Assembly (NCBI GenBank): GCA_003049485.1
Contig: PYST01000081.1
Coordinates: forward strand, 61,198-125,197
Length of the DNA stretch: 64,000 bases
Source of the DNA: Ophioceras dolichostomum
Taxonomy: Eukaryota > Ascomycota > Sordariomycetes > Magnaporthales > Ophioceraceae
Direction: 5' to 3'
Positions 1-10,708 of the stretch are shown piece by piece. Under the pieces are notes generated by a model. It saw only the letters and a list, made by a program, of their open reading frames with translations. It had not been told where the DNA came from and did not search any database. The number at the start of each line of letters is the position of its first letter. The stretch's first letter is position 1. Made by a program: the position numbers and the translations under genes.

Positions 1-1
1 A

Positions 2-247
2 TCACACTACGATGAGGGACACTACCGCGATTCCGTCTCGGGCGGGGGCGTGATCAACACGGTGCCTCGCCGTGGCTACAAAGGCGAGGTCGTCGTCGTG
101 GTCAACCACCTGGCTCGGAGGGAGACGTCGCCCTCTGAGCCGAGGACGGGGTCGACTTATGGTGGACCCTACGACCGGACCTACGAGCGATCCTATGACC
201 AATCCTACGAGCAGACTTACGACAACGGCTCGAACGGCCACTACTAA
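2..247 (+). CDS. 3' end of a Tyr-rich protein gene (5' part outside window)
   Basis: The frame is open from base 2 to a TAA at 245-247, so this is the last 81 codons of a protein that begins upstream of the window. The visible part has a basic stretch, a run of five valines (GEVVVVVNH), and then a tail in which Tyr recurs about every four residues (PYDRTYERSYDQSYEQTYD). The tail is polar and probably disordered. I do not recognise the family. The low-complexity tail gives no functional clue, and the first in-frame candidate start inside the window (GTG at 50) is not credible because the frame stays open upstream. It is a real coding end judging by its codon character and clean stop, but the product is unknown. 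Confidence 0.55.
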   Translation, partial: SHYDEGHYRDSVSGGGVINTVPRRGYKGEVVVVVNHLARRETSPSEPRTGSTYGGPYDRTYERSYDQSYEQTYDNGSNGHY

Positions 248-1040
248 ACTGCACCTTCTCGGTCTCACGTCCAACAACGATCAGACCTCGTCCCGGTGAA
301 GCGATGAAGACGCTGTATCAACACATTTTCTTTTTGATCCTGTATTAAACATGGCTAGCTCGGTCTATTCTTCGGCGGATACAGTAATGCCTGCTTTACG
401 ACTTTACACACCACACACGTCACATTACACCCTACACCTTACTACACACCACACACTACACACTACACACGGCACTTTAAATCCACCCAACTTCGATTGG
501 GCTTCACGACACTTTTACGATCTGGGTACAAGGCTACGGGAGGCAGACATTGCATTCATTCATTCTGGGAATTCGGTCGGCACGGTTACGGTCTCACAAC
601 TACACTACACGGTTTCGGAGCACATCCTCACACATACACATCTAGACTTGGGAGGGGAGGAAATTTTCCCCATTGGTCACCGGCGTCGCGGGAGGGAACC
701 TGGGAAAAACATAATTTGTACTTTGGGACGGAATCATGGATGGATGGGTGGGAGGGAGTGAGGAAGGAATGGCTGACGGGAAACGGGAAGCGCGGTGTGC
801 CGCACGTCAAGCAGCAGTGGCATCGGTTTCCAACAGTGGCATCGCGCACATTGAAAGACATTGAAAGGGGAGGGTTCCTGCGTCAGACTGGCGTCTATTG
901 TCCAATGACTTACTAGATCGACCTGCTTGGTCGACCATCCGGGACAGGCTTGTCCGGGGGCTGCGGTACGCTGACCAATGTTATCAATCCCACATCGATG
1001 GCACTCAATCTGTATTTTTGGCATCCATGTTACGCATCAC

Positions 1041-1075
1041 TCACTCGCTCGCTCGCTCGCTCGCTCAATTCCATG
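1041..1075. repeat. CTCG tetranucleotide microsatellite
   Basis: About eight tandem CTCG units, slightly interrupted at the start (CACTCACTCGCTCGC...), lie in the non-coding spacer. No function is evident. Confidence 0.85.
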
Positions 1076-2379
1076 TGCATGTTTTGCTATTGACGGTCGT
1101 TGCTGTTCCCCTCAGCGATGTTTCTCACTCATGTGTGCGGGTCGCCTTCGCCACCTCCAGTTCTTCTTTCCCCCAGAAACTCAAACCCGGGCATCTTGCC
1201 CCCCTCCTGAAATTTCCTGTCTGACCATGGATCACAGCCACCACCCACCATGACACCCCAACTCTGCCCTACCAACCATACATGAATGACCGGATTACCC
1301 TGAACCGCCGGGATGGGTGGCCTCTGTGTTGGGCGCCTCATTGATCATCGTCAAGGGCCCTCATCCCCCTTTGCCCTGAAACTTCTGGAAGCTCGCTTTT
1401 GCAGTGATATTATTGATGAGCAGCTATATTCTTGATTCTGTATATTCTCAGCCATCCCTATTTAGGGCCATCCCCCGGCTTCTCATACCATGCCCGTTCC
1501 AGCTGACCGGCAGCATGGAATATTATCGGTGCCTGTTTGGGGGCAATCCGCCCCTCTATGTACAAGTAAGTCACTCTCAGTCGTGAAATGCAAGTTTGTC
1601 CTCGTATCTCAAAGATGGTCGTCGAAAATCCCCGGCGGCCAGCTGCCTGGGCGTGTGCCTGGGTGAGTCTCCGCTTCCGTGCAGAGAGATTAGGGGGGGG
1701 GATCTCGCAGTGGTTCGACCTGCACATCACATCACAGGGGGAAAGGTGCAGTAGTCTGCAGCCAGCTGCCTGCCATTGTCTGCCACAGCCTGCCATTCGG
1801 TGTCAGCCCTGTGCTGCCAGTGACTTGCCACCAGGCCAGGCAGCCAGAGACCAGCCAGAGACCAGCGCCCGAGACTCTCACGGGCGATACCGACGCATGC
1901 CGGTCGCCGTCTTGGACGGATCGCTGCAGGAGGGAGGGAGGACCGGGTGAGTTTGACAAAGGCGACTTGGGTGGTGGGCACCTAGCAATCCCGCGGACAA
2001 ACATTATCGCTACCGAGCTTGTTACCAATGCTTTGTTTGCTATCTGCCTGTTTTCTTTGGGGTTTTCGTTTTTCTCTGAACGCAGGTAACGTTGGATAGT
2101 AAAAAAGGAAAGCAACGTTCATTTCGAACGAAGTTTCATAAATCATCAGCTCCCAAATTTCCGTGTGTCCAGCCATCATCAACCCTGTAAGAGGGTGCCC
2201 CGTCACCCATTAGCATCATCAAAAGACAGAGAACCCAAACAAGTTGACCCGCCTGTTATAACAAGCAAAATATGGTGCTGCAAACATGAAATTGAGGAGG
2301 GATTTCTTCAGACAATTCATTCCTGGAATCCGTATCATATCCCTTTGCGCTTGCTTGCACAGAGTGATGGTGAATCCCT

Positions 2380-2402
2380 GATGATGATGATGATGATGAT
2401 GA
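2380..2402. repeat. GAT trinucleotide microsatellite
   Basis: Seven tandem ATG/GAT units lie in the 3' flank of the RPEL gene. They are followed by a CAT/CAC-rich stretch to about 2478, which gives a local purine/pyrimidine pattern. It lies outside the coding frame used here. Confidence 0.85.
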
Positions 2403-2507
2403 GTTGATGCCGATCGCGCAACTAACAGGTCATCGTCATCAAAATCATAATCACCACTATCACCACCATCATCACCCCCTCCCTGCCACCCTCCAATCAT
2501 CACCCGA

Positions 2508-2988
2508 TCAAGCACCTCCCTCCCGCTTCGCATATTCCTCCTCTATGGCCTCCTCATACTTCTCCTCAGGCGACCGGGGGTCCTCGTCCAGGACGCCCTT
2601 CTTGATCAGCTCCTCCGGCGACGGGCGGTGGGAGATCTTCTCGTTCAGAGTGTCCGCCCTCATGTGCTTCTCGAGCTCCTTCTGCTGGGCCTGGATGGCC
2701 GGCGCCGCCGTGGTATTGGGGAGGATGTTGCCTAATCACGACGAGAAAGCGGTTAGCATGGCAAGGTTCTTCTTTCTCCCTTTCTTGCATCGCCAGGAGC
2801 GCATGTTCTCATGGAAGGTTCCTAGGTTGGGAGAGGGAGAAAAAAAAAAAAAACTGACGATCGACGAGCTCAGAGCGGTCTGGGCGGTGCAGGAGGTGCT
2901 GCTCCAGAGAGTTCTTTCGCTCGAGGCGGTTCGGAGAGATGGGCGTCTCGTCGACGACTGGCGTTTCGGTGCCCTTGTCATCAGCCAT
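2508..2988 (-). CDS. RPEL repeat protein (small, two RPEL motifs)
   Basis: Exons are 2988-2859 and 2731-2508, giving 117 residues. The intron uses GTCAGT and TTAG and carries a 14-base poly-T run just after the donor. Joining the exons restores a perfect RPEL motif across the junction (LLHRPDRSELVDRNIL). A second copy follows (ISHRPSPEELIKKGVL), and the acidic C-terminus is EEKYEEAIEEEYAKREGGA. In animals RPEL motifs bind G-actin (MRTF and Phactr proteins). Fungal two-repeat versions are small and poorly characterised, so actin binding is an inference from the family. The start is the ATG at 2988, which begins MADDKGTETP; the longer upstream frame has no supporting conservation. The gene is co-oriented with MSH6 but lies 1.1 kb away. 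Confidence 0.82.
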
Positions 2989-4112
2989 GGCTACGTAAGT
3001 CGTCTGGGTTCGAGGTGCTTCTCTTTGTTTATACGACGATGCCTGTGACGTAATGCGGGGGGCTATCAATTCGAGGGGTCGAAGTGATGGTGAGTTCGAT
3101 CGTCGCTAAGTCTAGCACTCGGTCAGGGGAAGTTTGTCTGGCCGGCTTGGAATTTTCAAAATGCTCTGTTGTTTGTTATTGTTGTGATGTCCTACCCCAA
3201 GAGGAGGATGACAGGATCATAACTTAAGAAGGAGGGGAAGCTATAGCATTGGGCTGTGTTCCTTTTTATACTTGTCACGGAGCTCTTCCCTTGCTGCAAG
3301 CATGCAGGCGTGCAAGCTGGTTGGACCGAAAACACCTGATGTCAGGCAATCAGAAGTCAACAGCACAGGTCATGCTACCAACACAATGCCTTGCCGTTTC
3401 TGCAGCAGCGGGGATGTGTCTCATTGCTTCTACCCCGCATCTGCCCGCGCAAGGGAAGCCCAGCACATTCGCCTGCCGACGTCAGCCGTTCCTGTGACTC
3501 TTCCCCGCCGGCACACAAGCCCCAGCCGTGTTGCTGAAGTTCGGGCTGGTCCGATGAGATCTTCAGTGAAAATCCACGTCGAAAATGAAATAATAACAAG
3601 TGCAGTATTTGTGCATGTTATAATAAAGCAACAGCACTCGGAATCACCCGGTTTGGAGCGAAGGTAACCTCGAACAGCTATCTGCGTTTTCTATTATTAT
3701 GCCTCCATAAGCGGCAGAAGCTACAGAGCGACAATGTGCTGCAACATCTCACCCTCTTCCAATTAAGTTTCTAGATAGCAGATTTGTAGGTAGGTAGGTA
3801 AGAGCGAAGTGAAGTAAAGGGGGGAAATTTGGGGTTGAACCCGGAGGCAATCTTGACGAGGCTCGAAACCTCCCTGTTTGAGGCGAGACAAGGGGTCAAG
3901 CAGAACAAATAGGAAGATCGAGAGGATTACTTACGAAGGACAGAAGAGAATAGCTACACCGGAACGCCGCCGCCAACCAACAAAATTCCCCTTAAAACAG
4001 CAAAGGAGCAAAAAGCAACATGTAGTGCCGAGAGTCTGGCACCAGTCGCGAATATCATATCAGACAAGCCAACTCCCAAATACAGCGAGTGCTTGTCATA
4101 GAGCATGAAATC
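2989..4112. other. Intergenic region between RPEL gene and MSH6
   Basis: This is the promoter region of the RPEL gene plus the 3' UTR of MSH6. The only notable element is a GTAG tetranucleotide run (GTAGGTAGGTAGGTAAG, about 3786-3802). No coding frame with a recognisable domain was found on either strand. Confidence 0.6.
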
Positions 4113-7100
4113 TTACAGAGCCTCAATGGCCCGCAGAAGCACCTCGATGCCGCGCCCCGACACCCTCGACTCGCCCTCGTCGTCGTCCCGGAGCAGAGAC
4201 GCGACGTCGCTGAGGACGCCGAGGGGGATGTAGCAGCCCGTCTTGGCGCGGTCGAGGCTCTCCTTGAGGCGCGAGGTGTGCTCCCACTCGCGGGCGGCGA
4301 CCTCGGCGCGCTCAACGACGCGGTTGCTGATGCCGCACATGGACGCGCAGTGCATGCCGAACGAACCCTCGGCCACGCCGTCCTCGAGCCGGTACAGAAA
4401 CGTGACGCGGCGGCGCGCGTCGTCGACCTGGATCTGCATGCGGCGCGCCCGCACCTCCGGGTGGTTCTCGAACTCGGTCGCCAGCGAGTGGTAGTGCGTC
4501 GCGAAGAAGCCGATGCAGCCGATGTGGCTGGCCACGTGGTGCAGCACCGCCTGGGCCACCGCCACGCCGTCGTAGGATGACGTGCCCCGGCCGAGCTCGT
4601 CGAGGATGACGAGCGACCGCGGCGTCGCCTCCGACAGGATCTTCTTGGTCTCGGACAGCTCGACGAAGAACGTCGACTGGGCGGCGAAGATGTTGTCGTT
4701 GGCCCCGAGCCGCGACATGATGCGGTCGACGGGCGTAAGGCGCGCCGAGGTAGCTGGCACGTAGCAGCCGATCTGGGCCATGATTACGGCGATGCAGGAC
4801 TGGTTTGTGTGCATAGCGCAACTGTTAGTCAACAAACTTGGATAAGTGTAAGTAGTGTAAGACGTAGGAAATGTTCTCAACTCACCATGCGGAGGATGGT
4901 GGACTTTCCGGCCGCGTTCGCACCCGTGAGGAGGTTGATCTTGGGCTCATCTCCGCCCAGGGTGACGTCGTTGGGGATGAAGTCGTCGACTGTGTTCAGC
5001 ATGCACGGGTGGCGCAGCTCACGGAACTCAAGCACGCTGCGCTCGTCATCCACGAACTGGGGGCGACAGCTCGGCTCGCCGAGCGACGACGACGCCTTGG
5101 CCAAGCTGACCAGGCAGTCGAGCTGCGCGATGATGCGGATGGCCTGGATCCAAACTTCGTAGTCGACGTCAAAGCGGCGGAAGAAGCGAGCGGCCACCTC
5201 CTTCACCACCTGTGAGTGTGTCTCCTCGGCCTCCTGCAGCTCCCGCACGAGCTCGTCCAGCTGGCCAAAGTAGTAGCGCTTCACGCTGCTTGTCGCCGAC
5301 ATCTGCCGCCAGTCCCGCGGCACCTTGGTGGCCTTGGGTACCTCGATCTGGTAGATCTCCTTTCCGACGTCGGTAAACTTGATCGACTTGCACTTCAACG
5401 CCGCCTTTTGCCGGTCGAGGAGCTCGTGCAGCTCGCCCTTGATACGCTCCTTGTTGTCGGCGCTTGCGTCGAACTCCTCCTCGATGCCGCGCTCCGGGAT
5501 CAGGAGCTTCTCGTCGCGGGCCTTGCGGCGGTCGAAAGCGGCCTTCCAGTAGTCGAGCGGCTCCTTAAGATCCGGCATCGATGCGATCAGGCGATCCACG
5601 AGCCCGTTGCCCCCACCGAACGCCTCGAGGAGAGTCATGGTGTAGTTGATTTGCTCGAAGCCTTCCAGGACTCGCACGAAGTCCTCTGCCTTGCAGACAC
5701 CGGCATGAATCCGAGAGATAAGCCTCTCGAGGTCGGGCATCTTAATCATCTGCGACGAGAACTGTTCACGGAGGCTGCGATCCGCATTGAGCATGTCCAC
5801 GGCATCGAGACGCTCGTTGATCTTCCGCACGTCGCACAGCGGGTGGCAGACCCACTGGCGGAAGAGGCGTTTGCCGAACGGCGTGATGCATCGGTTGAGA
5901 AGCGTGAAGAGCGTTCCCTCAGGCCCGCCGTTGGCCGTGTTGGCAAACACTTCAAGATTGATGAGCGACTGGCCGTCCAGCACAAGGGTGCCGTTTCGGT
6001 GGATCGGGTTGTACCACTGAAAATTGCCCTGCGACAGGAGGCTCCGCTCGAGCTTGAGCACTCGGAGGTAATACACGAGCGCACCGAGGGCCGAAATTAC
6101 CGCGTCCTTGCCACGAGCATCCCGCAGCACAGTCGGCCAGACTTCCTCCTGCGCGCCTTCGGACACAAAGTACCCGCTGCAGTCGAGCTCCCGCCTCGCA
6201 ACCTCGGCGTCCCAGAACTCGGTGCTTGGTTTCAGGTAGTTCCAGATCGTGGTGGGAGCCGTGTTGTTCTTCAGTATGCGGAGAGCTTTCGTTGACAAAT
6301 GCGACTTCTCCAACAGAAGCTCCCTGGGAGAGATCTGGGCGATCAGGGTTTCAAACTTGGTGAGGTCGACATCGTCATCAAACTGAGAGACGAAGAATTG
6401 TCCGGTGGCAGCATCAACAAAGGCGACACCAAATACGGGACGGCCGTGTTCGGCCATCGACTCCTTGATAGCAACACAGTATGTAGCCATGTCGTCCTGG
6501 AGCATGCTTCCCTCGACCAGGGTGCCACCGGTCAGAATACAAGCGAGCTCGCGGCGGATGATCTTGTCGCCCTTCTTCTTGGCCGCGGCATCATCTCGCT
6601 CGCGCATCTCCTTGCCCAGGGCCGACTCCATCTGATCGACACGCGCGACCTTGAAGCCCTTGGCGACGAACTGATTGACCCACATCTCAAGGGAGCTCTC
6701 CGGCACGCCGACCATGCGCATGTTGACGCGGTCCGTGAGCTTCAGATCAAACATCTGATGGCCGATAGTCGCGTCGTTCTCGTAGAGCTCGTAGAACTTG
6801 CCCTTTTTGAAGAAGACGACAGTATCCCACAGCTTCTGCTTGATCTCCCAGTACTGTCTCTCGAACGGAGAGAACTCCTTGAACGCATGAGGTGGCACAT
6901 AGATGGAGGACTTGTCATAGTCTGGGTCCTCCGGAGACCTCATGTCCATGTCTCGCACGTTGGCAAGCCAAGCATGCCGCTTCTCTGGCTCCTTCGTGTG
7001 CGCCTTCACCTTCGCCTTGGTGGCGGCCGGCTTGGGGACCTGACGAGGCGCTGGCTCGCGAGGCTTCGAGGGCGCGGGATTGTTGGGGTCATAACGCCAT

Positions 7101-8179
7101 TGTTGGGCTGTGGACGTGGAGGTAGGCATCTCATCAACAGCCTCGTCATCTTCCAGGTCGGCCATAGCCTCGTCCCTGGGTGGCGAGGATGAACCCGTTG
7201 TTCGCTTGCGGGGCGGGGCAGCTTTCTTGGTGCTTGGCCGTTTTCGCTTCCGGGACTTCGAGGCTGAGTCGGACTCGTCGTCCGAGACGATAAAATCGGC
7301 CATATCCTCTGAGCATAGAGTGAGGTTGGGTCAGCGGTGGACGAGGACTGTAGGAAGGAAGTGAACGGTGGGTCGGTGGGGAAGAGACAGCACGTACCAT
7401 CATCGTCATCGGCAGCGGCACCCTCAGGGTCGTCTTCAAACTCGTCCTCATCATCGTCCACAACGGCTGGGCGCGGGCGGCCGCGACGGCTGTTCCTCTC
7501 TCTGGCTGCCAAAGAAGCAAACACGTCTTCGTCTTCATCGTCGGACGTCTCGGCGTAGTTTACTGTTTTCTTCGCCTAGAGTTACACAAAGATGTTAGGG
7601 CGCCGTATTCCCCTAGGAGACTACCAAGTTCGGCTGATAGGGGACATGGTAGCAGCAAGAGGCACATACGGTTCTGATGGGGCTGCTACTAGCAATAGCC
7701 ATTGCGTCGATTACTCGCTGGAAATACGCCATAAGGACGATGTTAGCACGATCGTGTTCAGAGGCTGCAGGCAGTCGAAGCGAACAGGTAGGTACACAGG
7801 TAAGGGGGGAGATGGCCGGGATCAGGCTGCGAGATCATACCTTGACCGTGGAAGTGTTCCTGGCATTCCTGTTCTCCTGGGAGCTGCTCGGCTCAGCAGC
7901 ATCGCTGCTGGGCGCTGGTGTGATCTTGCTCGAGGCACGTTGAACAGTGGAGAGTGAATTCGACTTCGTCGTCTCCTTGAGGCATGGCGATGAGTTGTCC
8001 GGCTCGGTAGGGCGGGTTGTGGAGGGCTTCACAGAAGGCGTCGACGAGCCGGCCTTGGAGAAAAACCCCAAGATGCTGGCCTGCTTGCCAGCCGAGGCAG
8101 AGGCGGAAGCAGAGGCGGGATTCTTCACGGTCGCAGGCGTCTTCGCCGGCGTTCGCGCCGCAAGTGTGCTGGTCCCCAT
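4113..8179 (-). CDS. MSH6: DNA mismatch repair protein Msh6
   Basis: MSH6 pairs with Msh2 to form MutS-alpha, which recognises base mismatches and small loops in the nucleus. Exons are 8179-7841, 7717-7670, 7575-7398, 7308-4886 and 4799-4113, giving 1,224 residues, the usual fungal length. A canonical PCNA-binding PIP box (QASILGFF, residues 33-40) lies in the disordered N-terminus. The mispair-binding Phe-X-Glu (GKFYELYE) is near residues 360-362. The clamp and lever regions follow, then Walker A (GANAAGKST, about 984-992), split from the rest by the last intron, and Walker B (VILDELGRGTSSYDG). The second exon is only 48 bp and is in phase with both neighbours. The start ATG at 8179 is followed directly by the Ala/Ser/Pro-rich tether. 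Joining all exons gives one uninterrupted frame with conserved motifs throughout. Confidence 0.96.
7670..7717 (-). other. MSH6: 48-bp internal exon of MSH6
   Basis: This short stretch is bounded by a TTTCCAG acceptor and a GTATGT donor and encodes 16 residues (RVIDAMAIASSSPIRT). It keeps phase 0 on both sides and joins the PIP-box exon to the acidic-tether exon. Skipping it would also stay in frame, so alternative splicing is possible. Transcript reads would decide. Confidence 0.7.
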
Positions 8180-8744
8180 CTCGCCAGGGCACTTTGAAGC
8201 TGGGGGTGACGCAGCAGAGATGGACCAGTGATACAACGAAGATTGCGGGCAGATGACACCTATACAAATTGAATCTTGGACCCGGGGCTGGGTTCAAAAC
8301 TAGAAAGAAAGACAAACGTAAATGAATCTCAAAGAATGCTCTCCATCGGTCGAAGAAGAAGACCCAGGAAGACTGGAGGACGTTGGATGGAAGCTCTGGC
8401 ATGCACTTTATCAACTAGTGGACCCGACGCGACAAGCAGGGTTCTTGTCGCGCTTCAGGGGTGGGGTTCCCGAAAGTCGCGTCTCCCCTGCCCGTGCTTC
8501 CCTACGCTAATTTAAAGCTGTCGTGGCTCCCTGCAACTCCACATCGATGTCACTCGTGTCACCAAAGATCAGTTGGACCCCGTCCAAGTCACCTTGCTTT
8601 GCACAAGACAACAACAAAAAGCATGGGCAGTTCGTGTTTCAGAGAGGTGATTTTCTATATATTGTTTGTTGGTGACCCACGAGCTATCCCAGTATAGTAT
8701 TTCATACGGTCTCACGCAAAAACTCACGAGATCTCTCGTCTTGC
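8180..8744. other. Intergenic: MSH6 upstream region and monooxygenase 3' flank
   Basis: This 565-bp region contains the MSH6 promoter and the 3' flank of the flavin monooxygenase. No gene or clear regulatory motif was seen. Confidence 0.55.
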
Positions 8745-10040
8745 TCACCTCCCGAGGAGCCAGAGAGCAAGGTTGCCCACACGCATAGCCGCCTTCTGAG
8801 CAGACCACATCAGGCCTGACGAGTGTCCGATGCTGATACGACTGTGGGACGTCTTGATCGTCTTCTTCGCCCGGGGAAGGCTAGCAGCATCGTATGCCGT
8901 AACCGCATCCTCGAGGGCTCCCTCTTCTATCGTCTTCTTCTTGGCTGCCTTCGGCGTCGAGCACAAGCATCTCGCCAGGTCCCAGCCGTCGAGCAGCGCC
9001 AGGTTGGCGCCGTTGCCCGCAAATGGGCTGACCGCGTGGTTGGCGTCGCCTATGAAGACGACACCAACGCCGCGCAGGCCCGAGGCTTCGTCGTGTGCAA
9101 ACGGCTGCTTGTCTCGCGCCGGCAGCGACAGCAGCGTGCCCGGTTCGCTGGCCTCAACCACCGTCCGGAACGGCTCCTGGATCATATGGCCGATCTCCAG
9201 GGCCTCTCTCAGGTGTGCCTTGCAGTTCTCCGGGGTCCAGTCCCTAATCGCCTCGCGCGGCTCGTCCTCAAGGCGGCTCAAGCCCCAGACCACGCTCTTG
9301 TCGTCGCATGGCGATACGAACAGCCCGACCCCCTCGCCCGTGATCATGAAGCCCCAGTCGCGCCTGAACGGCGCCGGTATTCCATCGGGGAATACAGACC
9401 GGCCGCCGATCTGCGCGGCGCCAGCGTATTCGAGCTGATCTGAGGGTCTGAAGCTGTTCCTGATCTTGCTGTTGGCGCCGTCCGCAGCGATCAAGAGGTC
9501 GCATTCGTCCTGGCCTGCATCCGCTCGTGCCTGATCTGACAGCTGCACTCGCACCCGGCCGTTGTCTAAGCGCTGGGCCGAGGCGCACCAGGTGCCCCAG
9601 TTGATCGAGTCGTGAGGCTCGGCGGCCCGCAGCAGGATGTTACGGAGCTCACGGCGCTCGATTCGAATGTTTGACGTTGGCAGGTCTCCGTACGGCTTAA
9701 GCTTGAGACTGATCACCTCGCCCCAGCTGGCGTCCCATATCTTGAAGGCCTCGTCGCCCTTGAGCCCTAGAACAGCGCGATCCAGGGTCTCCTGGAGCAG
9801 GCCGAGCTTCTGCAGCGCCACTAGCCCGCTCTCTTTCTCACCGCCATTGATGGACATGGAGTAGCCCTCTCTCGCGATGCCGACCTCCCTCGTGTCTCGC
9901 TCGTAGATCACGACCTCAGGAGGCTGCAGTGACGGATCCCACTGCTTCCGCAGGGCCACTACGAATGCCAGCCCCCCAAGGCCAGCTCCGGCAACGATGA
10001 TTTTCTTTCCCGAAAGGTAATGAGTCTGCGAAGACGACAT
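8745..10040 (-). CDS. FAD-dependent monooxygenase (salicylate hydroxylase-like)
   Basis: A single-exon 431-residue protein of the class A flavoprotein monooxygenase family. It has the dinucleotide-binding GxGxxG (VAGAGLGG, residues 18-23), a glutamate after the second strand (VVIYERD), the middle DG motif (LLIAADGANSKIR, about 183-193) and the FAD-ribityl GD motif (GDANHAVSPFAGNGANLAL, from 331). Such enzymes hydroxylate aromatic or polyketide substrates using NAD(P)H and O2. The substrate cannot be read from the sequence. A C-terminal hydrophobic segment (VGNLALWLLGR) may mediate membrane association but is short. It is transcribed divergently from FTA4 with a 668-bp shared upstream region. 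No secondary-metabolite genes surround it. Confidence 0.9.
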   Translation of the reverse strand: MSSSQTHYLSGKKIIVAGAGLGGLAFVVALRKQWDPSLQPPEVVIYERDTREVGIAREGYSMSINGGEKESGLVALQKLGLLQETLDRAVLGLKGDEAFKIWDASWGEVISLKLKPYGDLPTSNIRIERRELRNILLRAAEPHDSINWGTWCASAQRLDNGRVRVQLSDQARADAGQDECDLLIAADGANSKIRNSFRPSDQLEYAGAAQIGGRSVFPDGIPAPFRRDWGFMITGEGVGLFVSPCDDKSVVWGLSRLEDEPREAIRDWTPENCKAHLREALEIGHMIQEPFRTVVEASEPGTLLSLPARDKQPFAHDEASGLRGVGVVFIGDANHAVSPFAGNGANLALLDGWDLARCLCSTPKAAKKKTIEEGALEDAVTAYDAASLPRAKKTIKTSHSRISIGHSSGLMWSAQKAAMRVGNLALWLLGR

Positions 10041-10708
10041 TTTCGCCTAAATCAAAGTCTCGAAGGAGAGAGTTGCGTAGATGCAGGTACAAATATGTTA
10101 TGCCAAATAGCGAGGGTGCAAAAAGAGAGCAGCAAAGGTCAGCTGTGGGAACAAGATGGGACTCTTGAGACTAATGTATGTGAGTTAGGTTGGCATGCGG
10201 TTGCTTTCTCTTTGCAGTTTGCACGCTGAGTTGGGAGATCATCCACTCCATATATCGTTTCTGTAACGGCTGCTCGCGGCCGACCGCCGAATTCTATTTC
10301 GGTCCGCCTCAAACTACTGCCAGGTAGGTAAGTAAAACTTAGGTTACCTCAAGTTCAATACAGTATCTCAGTACCAGCCCCCTTCTGACAGAGGAAAGTG
10401 CTCGGCTGGGCAGTTGATGATCCCAGTTGTGCTGTCAGCAGCAGCAACGCAGCCCAACCAGGTGTCCCCACTCGGCCTAAATAACCCCGCGCTATCGTCA
10501 TCCCTGTAACACGAAACCCACGAATATTCAACAACACACGCGTCCCCTAGCCCGAAAATGTGGTTGTGCCTCGGAAGCCGTTGCTCGTGCCGGCCGACAA
10601 ACTAACGGCGTCCCATCACATCCCGGTCTGCACACCATCGGATTACGTATACTCGCGGTTTAAAAAGAGAGAGCAAAAGAAGTCCAGCGCAGCCGTCCAA
10701 CCGCTGCA
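10041..10708. promoter_or_regulatory. Divergent upstream region (monooxygenase / FTA4)
   Basis: This 668-bp region lies between the start of the minus-strand monooxygenase and the plus-strand FTA4 gene, so both promoters must lie here. It holds a GGTAGGTAAGTA stretch at about 10322-10333. No TATA box or known factor site could be assigned with confidence. Confidence 0.6.

Larger units (their letters stand above)
248..2507. other. 2.26-kb intergenic region with low-complexity tracts
   Basis: No convincing gene was found. The short open frames overlap on both strands and lack any recognisable domain. The DNA holds a CA/AC-rich stretch of ACTACACACC-type repeats (about 405-475), a CTCG tetranucleotide run (about 1041-1075), a GATGAT trinucleotide run (2380-2402) and a CAT/CAC-rich tract (2428-2478). 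It separates the 3' end of the left-edge gene from the 3' end of the RPEL gene, so it probably contains both 3' UTRs. Confidence 0.6.

Noticed and set aside
5216..6295. 359-codon frame opposite MSH6
   Set aside because: It is the antisense shadow of the GC-rich MSH6 coding strand, whose protein is strongly conserved.
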